Below are positions 59,901 to 64,000 of a stretch of DNA of 64,000 nt, in pieces. Made by a program: the position numbers and the translations under genes. The DNA comes from Flavobacterium hibisci (lineage in GTDB: Bacteria; Bacteroidota; Bacteroidia; Flavobacteriales; Flavobacteriaceae): contig NZ_JAIQDW010000012.1 in assembly GCF_020026925.1 (NCBI RefSeq), positions 1 through 64,000 on the forward strand, written 5' to 3'. Positions within the stretch are counted from its first letter, which is position 1; the number at the start of each line of letters is the position of its first letter. A model generated the notes under the pieces. It worked only from the letters and a program-made list of their open reading frames with translations. It was not told the origin of the DNA and made no database searches.

Positions 59901-60823
59901 ACACACCTTTTGCTGATAAATACACTTCTGATGATTATGCGGTTTATAATCTATTGGGCGGTGTGGGTACAAGAGCAGCAATGGCTTCAGGTGAAAATGA
60001 AACTTTGCCTGACGGAAAAATTGCTTCAGCACAATCTTTTTTTGTTCAGGGTTTAACTGCTGGGGAAGTGAAATTTGAAAATAGTATGCGAATTACAGAA
60101 AACAATTCACTCTTTTTTAAACCTGCAAAAAGCGCTAAAAAAATGAGTAAAGTGCAAAAAAGCAGAATATGGCTTAATCTTACCAGCCAAGAAAGTGCAT
60201 TCAAACAGCTTTTAATTGGTTATATTGAAGGAGCAACAAACGGGTACGATTCGGCTTTTGACGGAGAGTCATTCAATGGAAACAAGTATATTGATTTTTA
60301 TAGTTTTAATGAAGAAAAAAGGTGGACTATACAAGGCAGGGAATTCCCTTTTGAAGATTCAGATGAAATAGTCCTGGGTTATAAAACAGAAATCAAGGGA
60401 AATTTTACCATAAGTATAGATCAATTGGATCAAACTTTTACGGACCAATCCATTTATCTTGAAGATAAGGACAAAATGATTTTACATGATTTAAAAAAAG
60501 AACCTTATGTATTTTCTACTGAAAAAGGAATTTTTAATACTCGTTTTGTTTTAAAATTTACAGCTAAAACATTGCAGGTAGAAGACATTTCGCCAAATAA
60601 AAAAGATCTTGTAATCTATCAAAAGAAAGGACAATTAGTCATAGAATCAGAAGATTCAAATATTCAAAAAGTTCAGGTTTTCGATATAACTGGAAAATTA
60701 ATTTTAGAACAAAATGCCAGCCAAAAATCAATAATAATTTCTAATCTTAAACCAGAAAATCAGCTTCTTTTACTTAAAATTCAAACAGCAGACAGCCTGA
60801 AAATGGAAAAAATAATATATTAA
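56981..60823 (+). CDS. Delta-60 repeat (beta-propeller-like) secreted protein with T9SS C-module
   Basis: The frame is open from a TTG at 56942; I choose the TTG at 56981, which gives the signal peptide (M)KSKLHYLLIILFSLLSISN and about 1,280 residues. No in-frame ATG exists before the mature domain. The N-terminal 750 residues hold 14 repeats of about 50-55 residues with the pattern DGKIIxGGxFxxxNGxxxxRIxRLNxDGSxDxxF, the delta-60 repeat, which probably forms beta-propeller blades. After KWNGTNWSNGFP come the rung region, M1 (IIYLKRKTTPIRKFDYTYWS) and M2 (RIWLNLTSQESAFKQLLIGY) with a sorting-domain-like end KMEKIIY. The module is the most diverged copy in the array. Confidence 0.85.
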   Translation: MKSKLHYLLIILFSLLSISNNAQQGKPDTSFNTYDDGFNGDGFNNAVRTLSIQTDGNLIVGGEFLSFNGKPLSYLTRLKKDGTIDEEFDTGSGFNGKVYSSCIQNDGKIIIGGNFTSYDGVAAGRLIRLNADGSHDSTFNTSIAAGTGIIYQIARQSDGKIIIVGSFTKYDGITVNRIARILPDGNLDATFLTGSGAPSNINCVQVQPDGKIILSGNFIKFNGIDVNRIVRLNSDGSIDMGFNVGTAFNDEIHAMSLQSDGKIILGGEFTDYNGIAANRIIRLNSDGSIDSGFLSGTGFNNGTVNAIKTDLSGNIMLGGSFTALYNGIEVNRLILLNPDGIIKTDFNAEGGPGSASVFSLENSDDGSWYIGGSFSVFDSLNQGKLAKTDASGIHDISYLSAGVGFDNSVSKVLPLPDNTTMVFGNFSNFNGVACSKIARILPEGDLDNTFNSAQSGANNGIKTAAWQLDGKMIIAGSFTTYNNTVCNRIARILPDGSLDNSFVSGSGFNGQVYSVTIQSDGKILAAGNFTKYNGVTFGRIVRLMQDGTIDGTFNAAVGANGIVDAMIVQPDGKIILGGRFDTFDGIVYSKLVRLNADGSIDSSFSTGTGFDKNVYALDLQSDGKIIVGGSFLNYNGVSKKRILRLNSDGTLDMAFNSGTGFSNGDVRSILVQPDNRILIGGTFSGNYNGTASLRLLRLSSNGVFDSSFSVGLNGALYTMGFTSDYKLIIGGNFNSVSGMAKHRIARLKLCTNSSKWNGTNWSNGFPSFEKELTFEDDHLFSSSTNACSCNIKSGKTVTISAGKTLGLNFDYSGSGILTLEDTAALYQSDDEIVNTGIIYLKRKTTPIRKFDYTYWSSPVENHKLIDVSPNTLLDKFFSFDFNANNWKEENPSGNMELGKGYIIRGPQDFSVTVPEKYEATFKGIPVNGKVKINVGNTDSFNLIGNPYPSALDADIFLKDNKDVIKGTLYFWTHNTPFADKYTSDDYAVYNLLGGVGTRAAMASGENETLPDGKIASAQSFFVQGLTAGEVKFENSMRITENNSLFFKPAKSAKKMSKVQKSRIWLNLTSQESAFKQLLIGYIEGATNGYDSAFDGESFNGNKYIDFYSFNEEKRWTIQGREFPFEDSDEIVLGYKTEIKGNFTISIDQLDQTFTDQSIYLEDKDKMILHDLKKEPYVFSTEKGIFNTRFVLKFTAKTLQVEDISPNKKDLVIYQKKGQLVIESEDSNIQKVQVFDITGKLILEQNASQKSIIISNLKPENQLLLLKIQTADSLKMEKIIY
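57115..59230 (+). repeat. Fourteen delta-60 repeats
   Basis: Counting the DG(K/N)xxxxGxF cores from DGNLIVGGEF to DYKLIIGGNF gives 14 units. Units 6-8 and 13-14 are the most degenerate. Two seven-bladed propellers would use exactly 14 repeats; that is inference. Confidence 0.75.
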
Positions 60824-60855
60824 TTATATCGGTAAAATTAAGATAGAAGAACAAT

Positions 60856-60895
60856 GGAGTCAAAGGTTTTTCCTTTTTAAAAAGTCTTTGACTCC
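60856..60895. terminator. Hairpin between convergent surface gene and cupin gene
   Basis: GGAGTCAAAG and CTTTGACTCC form a perfect 10-bp stem around a 20-base A/T-rich loop that includes T5 and A5 runs. Placed 33 bases after one stop codon and 47 from the other, it can serve both strands. Confidence 0.65.
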
Positions 60896-60941
60896 GATTA
60901 TATAAATTAAATCAGATTTAAATTCGTCTTTTTCAGTGGAT

Positions 60942-61811
60942 TTAAACAGCTTCTTTTAATAGATTTTCATGTGTATTCTGAATTGCCTTTTCATTTTTAT
61001 AGTCAATCCATTTTTGACCTTTGAATTTTCGCATCAAAATATCAAAATGGCGCATGATAAAAACATTATAAGCCGCCTTGGATAAGTTGGTAATGTTTTT
61101 AGGAAAAGAGCGTAAGCTCATTGAAAACCCTGGTGTAAGATACTTCATGTAGTGCCAGTAACCTTCAGGCATATATAACATTTCACCATGTTTCAGGTTT
61201 GTGATGTATCCCTGGGCATTTTTCAGTGCAGGGAATTTTTCATAATCAGGATTGTCAAAATCAATATCTTCCCTCGAAATTAACGCATGAGGAACCTTAT
61301 ACATATATTTTGACTGATCAGGAGGAAAAATCATGCATTGCTTTTCTCCATGAAAATGGAAATGAAGAATATTGGAATAATCTATATCAAAATGCATAAA
61401 CACTTTGGAATTTTGACCACCAAAAAACAGCATAGGCATTTGCTTGACTAATTTTAAGCCAATATCCGGCCATAAAAAATCATTTTTTAAGACAGGAACA
61501 TCTTTCAATAAATTGTAAAGAAAAATGCGGTAATTGGTTGGTTTTTTTTCAAGTAAATCAATATAATCGCTCATCTTCATAGAAGTATGTGCTTCATTAA
61601 AACCATCTTCGTGGTTTACCGGTCTGTCATCATATAAAGGAACTATTTTATCGCCTGCTATTTCTTTGATATAGGACAATTTCCATTTTTGATAGGCTGG
61701 CCAGTCTTCTGTCAACTGTTCAATAACAACCGGTATTTGATTTTTTACATATTTGGATATAAACTCAGACCTTGAGATTTTCTTTACCCTTTCTATTTGT
61801 GTTAATTTCAT
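60942..61811 (-). CDS. JmjC/cupin-like Fe(II)-dependent oxygenase family protein
   Basis: The 289-residue protein matches the cupin_8/JmjC-like family: an N-terminal SEFISKYVKNQIPVVIEQLT segment, VFMHFDIDYSNILHFHFHG with the HxD iron ligands (about residues 139-141), FPPDQSKYMYKVP, and the later EMLYMPEGYWHYMKYL with the third histidine. These enzymes hydroxylate proteins or small molecules with 2-oxoglutarate. The substrate is unknown. Upstream lies the bioB terminator, so it is transcribed separately from bioB. Confidence 0.9.
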   Translation of the reverse strand: MKLTQIERVKKISRSEFISKYVKNQIPVVIEQLTEDWPAYQKWKLSYIKEIAGDKIVPLYDDRPVNHEDGFNEAHTSMKMSDYIDLLEKKPTNYRIFLYNLLKDVPVLKNDFLWPDIGLKLVKQMPMLFFGGQNSKVFMHFDIDYSNILHFHFHGEKQCMIFPPDQSKYMYKVPHALISREDIDFDNPDYEKFPALKNAQGYITNLKHGEMLYMPEGYWHYMKYLTPGFSMSLRSFPKNITNLSKAAYNVFIMRHFDILMRKFKGQKWIDYKNEKAIQNTHENLLKEAV

Positions 61812-61833
61812 CTGTTTTAAAAATAAAAAAAAA

Positions 61834-61857
61834 TGCTTATAGTATTAGCTATAAGCA
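61834..61857 (-). terminator. Terminator of bioB
   Basis: TGCTTATAG and CTATAAGCA form a perfect 9-bp stem with a 6-base loop, followed in the minus direction by T9-A-T5. It lies 38 bases after the bioB stop codon. Confidence 0.85.
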
Positions 61858-61895
61858 AGTTAGGGATATTTATTTAGATTTGTTAACTCTATTGA

Positions 61896-62984
61896 TTAAA
61901 TTTTTGACTTTATCGAATGTTCAACATTTCTTTCAATAGTGTGTCCAGGTCTTGACCATTTTGGTTTTTCTCCAAGAGGAATAAATTGAGAATCAGCAGC
62001 TTCAACTGTTTTAGGCTGAGATACTTTTGTAAAAGGCTTTTGCGGATTTAATCCTAATAACTCGAACATTTTCATGTCTTCATGTACATCCGGATTTGGA
62101 GTAGTAAGCAATTTATCTCCTGCAAAAATAGAATTGGCTCCTGCAAAGAAACACATTGCCTGACCTTCGCGGCTCATATTGGTTCTTCCTGCAGATAAAC
62201 GTACCTGCGTTTCAGGCATTACGATTCTGGTAGTGGCTACCATTCGGATCATCTCCCAGATTTCTACCGGTTTTTCATCTTCCATAGGAGTTCCTTCAAC
62301 GGCAACCAAAGCATTAATCGGCACTGATTCCGGCTGTGGATTTAAAGTAGAAAGCGCAACCAGCATTCCGGCTCTGTCTTCGATACTTTCTCCCATTCCG
62401 ATAATTCCTCCGCTGCAAACAGTAACGTTAGTTTTACGAACATTTTCAATTGTTTCTAAACGGTCTTCAAAAGCACGTGTTGAAATAACATCTTTATAAT
62501 AATCTTCAGAAGTATCTAAGTTGTGATTGTAAGCATATAATCCTGCTTCTGCCAGACGCTGCGCCTGATTTTCGGTAATCATACCCAAAGTACAGCAAAC
62601 TTCCATATCCAGTTTGTTGATGGTACGAACCATTTCTAAAACCTGATCAAATTCTTCACCGTCTTTTACATTTCTCCAGGCCGCTCCCATACAAACACGG
62701 GATGATCCGCTGGATTTGGCACGTAAAGCCTGAGCTTTCACCTGACTCACACTCATTAAATCGTTTCCTTCAACGCCTGTATTGTAACGTGCAGCTTGTG
62801 GGCAATACCCGCAATCTTCCGGACAGCCTCCTGTTTTGATAGAAAGTAAAGTAGATACCTGAACTACGTTCGGATCGTGTTTTTGTCTGTGAATCGTTGC
62901 TGCTTCATACAGCAAGTCCATCATAGGTTTGTTATATATGGCGATTATTTCGTCTTTTGTCCAGTTGTGTTTTGTAACGCTCAT
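61896..62984 (-). CDS. bioB: Biotin synthase
   Basis: BioB is a radical SAM enzyme that inserts sulfur into dethiobiotin, the last step of biotin synthesis. The 362-residue protein carries the radical SAM cluster motif CPEDCGYC (Cys54, Cys58, Cys61), YNHNLDTSEDYY, CSGGIIGMGES and NALVAVEGTPM, and the late R ligand region RLSAGRTNMS of the [2Fe-2S] cluster. The N terminus and length are normal. It stands alone with its own promoter and terminator, far from bioD-bioA and bioF in this window. Confidence 0.98.
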   Translation of the reverse strand: MSVTKHNWTKDEIIAIYNKPMMDLLYEAATIHRQKHDPNVVQVSTLLSIKTGGCPEDCGYCPQAARYNTGVEGNDLMSVSQVKAQALRAKSSGSSRVCMGAAWRNVKDGEEFDQVLEMVRTINKLDMEVCCTLGMITENQAQRLAEAGLYAYNHNLDTSEDYYKDVISTRAFEDRLETIENVRKTNVTVCSGGIIGMGESIEDRAGMLVALSTLNPQPESVPINALVAVEGTPMEDEKPVEIWEMIRMVATTRIVMPETQVRLSAGRTNMSREGQAMCFFAGANSIFAGDKLLTTPNPDVHEDMKMFELLGLNPQKPFTKVSQPKTVEAADSQFIPLGEKPKWSRPGHTIERNVEHSIKSKI

Positions 62985-63006
62985 TGATACATTGTTTTTG
63001 ATGCTT

Positions 63007-63037
63007 CAAAAGTAGTTAAATAGTTCTAATCAACCAA
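63007..63037 (-). promoter_or_regulatory. Promoter of bioB
   Basis: On the minus strand TTG, 20 bases, TACTTTTG match the Bacteroidota consensus. The box ends 22 bases before the bioB start codon. A second TTG gives a shorter 16-base spacer. I see no BirA-type operator. Confidence 0.7.
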
Positions 63038-63085
63038 TGGTGATTGCTGTAAATGAATATTTGGTAGTTATTTTCAAAAAAGAAA

Positions 63086-63128
63086 CACCCTAAATCATAG
63101 AATTGTAGTTTTTTATGATTTTAGAGTG
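63086..63128 (-). terminator. Hairpin after the small membrane protein gene
   Basis: ACCCTAAATCATA and TATGATTTTAGAGT pair with one bulge and one wobble; TTTCTTTTTT follows in the minus direction. It lies after the stop codon at 63157 and upstream of the bioB promoter. Confidence 0.55.
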
Positions 63129-63156
63129 CTTAATAACCCTTTTATATTTTAAAAAT

Positions 63157-63594
63157 TTAATCGGCTATATATTTGTTGTTCCAGTATAACATCATCATCA
63201 AGGTAACAATAACTGAAGACGCAAGTCCTTCAAATAACAAGCAGATGCAATAAGTAGGTACTGAAGGATTTCCTCCAAACATAAAGGTCTCAGATAAAGA
63301 CTGAACGTAAGCATCTCCGCCTCTTGCATAGCTGTAAACTAACAGACCAAAAACGCTCATCGATACACCAACTACAGACGTAGCCATAGCTGAAACAGCA
63401 TTGGATACAAAATTAGTTTCTCCTTCGTGAAGGTTCATCTGCATGGTTCTGTTTACTCCGTAAAAAATAAACAACACATTCAGGGTACGTAAATAAAATA
63501 AATCGGCTAAACCTAGTACATTCATCAATAAAAAATAAATGCCTATACCAAGGAATATTAGTGATCCGTTGACAATTTCTTTTGGTAATTTCAT
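63157..63594 (-). CDS. Four-helix membrane protein, unknown function
   Basis: The 145-residue protein has four hydrophobic segments (about residues 9-27, 31-46, 68-90 and 112-137) with short loops, the second loop holding RTMQMNLHEGETNF. Both ends are short and polar. I recognise no family and no catalytic residues. The frame, start ATG and terminator support a real gene. It lies between bioB and ribF on the same strand but is separated from bioB by a hairpin. Confidence 0.8.
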   Translation of the reverse strand: MKLPKEIVNGSLIFLGIGIYFLLMNVLGLADLFYLRTLNVLFIFYGVNRTMQMNLHEGETNFVSNAVSAMATSVVGVSMSVFGLLVYSYARGGDAYVQSLSETFMFGGNPSVPTYCICLLFEGLASSVIVTLMMMLYWNNKYIAD

Positions 63595-63712
63595 GATGGT
63601 TATTTTTAAAGAGATTAATAGTAAATATTTGGTATTCAGTAAAGTGTATTAAATTTACTAAAAAAATAAATACGATGATTTAAAAATAACGAAAAGTATA
63701 GTATTGGAATTT

Positions 63713-64000
63713 TTAGCTTTTGCTTATGAATTCTAATGCCGTTTTTTTGTCCTGATTTAATTGGTCTTTTAACAAATCAACCGAACCAAATTTTTGTTCT
63801 TCCCGAAGGTATTTTAGTAGTGAAATCTCCAGTTTTTGCCCATAAATGTCAGCATCAAAATCAAAAAGATGTACTTCGATGGTTTGTTTTTGCCCATTTA
63901 CAGTTGGATTGAAACCAATATTCATCATTCCGAAAACTTCTTTTTCATTAATAAAAGTCTTTACAACATAAACACCATTTTTTGGAATCAGTTTGTAGTC
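63713..64000 (-). CDS. ribF: Riboflavin kinase/FAD synthetase, C-terminal part
   Basis: The last 95 codons of RibF, which makes FMN and FAD from riboflavin; the gene continues beyond the window. The visible part is the riboflavin kinase domain: IPKNGVYVVKTFI, GMMNIGFNPTVNGQKQTIEV with the family NIGxNPT motif, HLFDFDADIYGQKLEISLLK and LREEQKFGSVDLLKDQL. The frame stays open to the window edge, well upstream of the internal Met at 63928. The end FISKS fits the usual C terminus. Confidence 0.93.
   Translation of the reverse strand, partial: DYKLIPKNGVYVVKTFINEKEVFGMMNIGFNPTVNGQKQTIEVHLFDFDADIYGQKLEISLLKYLREEQKFGSVDLLKDQLNQDKKTALEFISKS

Noticed and set aside
30937-60823. Site-specific inversion system (shufflon-like) for the surface genes
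   Set aside because: No recombinase gene and no short inverted sites at the module borders; all genes point the same way. Homologous gene conversion explains the data better.

Overview
The window looks like chromosome of a Flavobacterium-type member of the Bacteroidota. It is AT-rich, has Bacteroidota promoters (TTG, about 19-22 bases, TAnnTTTG) in place of sigma70-type ones, and carries a TonB-dependent receptor, a DUF4270 lipoprotein, a LytTR two-component pair, a 93-residue ATP synthase epsilon subunit, an atpD-atpC pair apart from other ATP synthase genes, and large secreted proteins with type IX secretion (T9SS) C-terminal domains. I saw no tRNA, rRNA, CRISPR array, insertion sequence, integrase or prophage gene. 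The species cannot be fixed from sequence alone.

0-7.3 kb (minus strand): biotin genes bioD-bioA and bioF, split by a cluster of a small membrane protein, a TraB/GumN-family protein, an ECF sigma factor and a four-helix membrane protein. An NAD(P)-binding reductase with an operator-like palindrome and a broken two-helix membrane protein gene follow. 7.3-18.5 kb (minus strand): atpD-atpC, a TonB-dependent receptor followed by an SGNH lipoprotein, then a glycogen-synthase-like gene, DUF4270 and glmS reading as one unit. 18.6-24.5 kb (plus strand): panC-panD (pantothenate), an esterase-like protein overlapping radA, and a GT51 glycosyltransferase. 24.5-30.4 kb: a perfect 27-bp inverted repeat, a LytTR regulator/histidine kinase pair, two adjacent lipoproteins (VWA and L,D-transpeptidase-like) and an aldo/keto reductase.

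30.9-60.8 kb is the striking part: seven co-directional loci for secreted proteins (273 to about 1,890 residues; one is broken). Each has a signal peptide and ends in the same C-terminal module, but the N-terminal ectodomains differ: Ig/Fn3/PKD-like repeats, a glycine-rich domain, doubled nidogen-like domains with a LamG-like fold, a discoidin-like domain, a DUF11-like domain and 14 delta-60 repeats. The module has two parts: M1, a rung-like TWNG..W region followed by an IIYKR...YWSSPVEG...NSMR block, and M2, [11 protein letters not shown] to the C terminus. One gene is essentially signal peptide plus M2. Between the 47.8 and 53.6 kb genes about 650 bases of M1 are almost identical at DNA level, while the M2 of the 47.8 kb gene and its 3' end with terminator resemble the 30.9 kb gene in places. 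This patchwork suggests gene conversion of a common surface-display chassis under changing exposed domains. A RecX gene lies inside the array on the minus strand.

60.9-64 kb (minus strand): a JmjC/cupin-like protein, bioB with its own promoter and terminator, a four-helix membrane protein, and the 3' end of ribF, which runs off the window.
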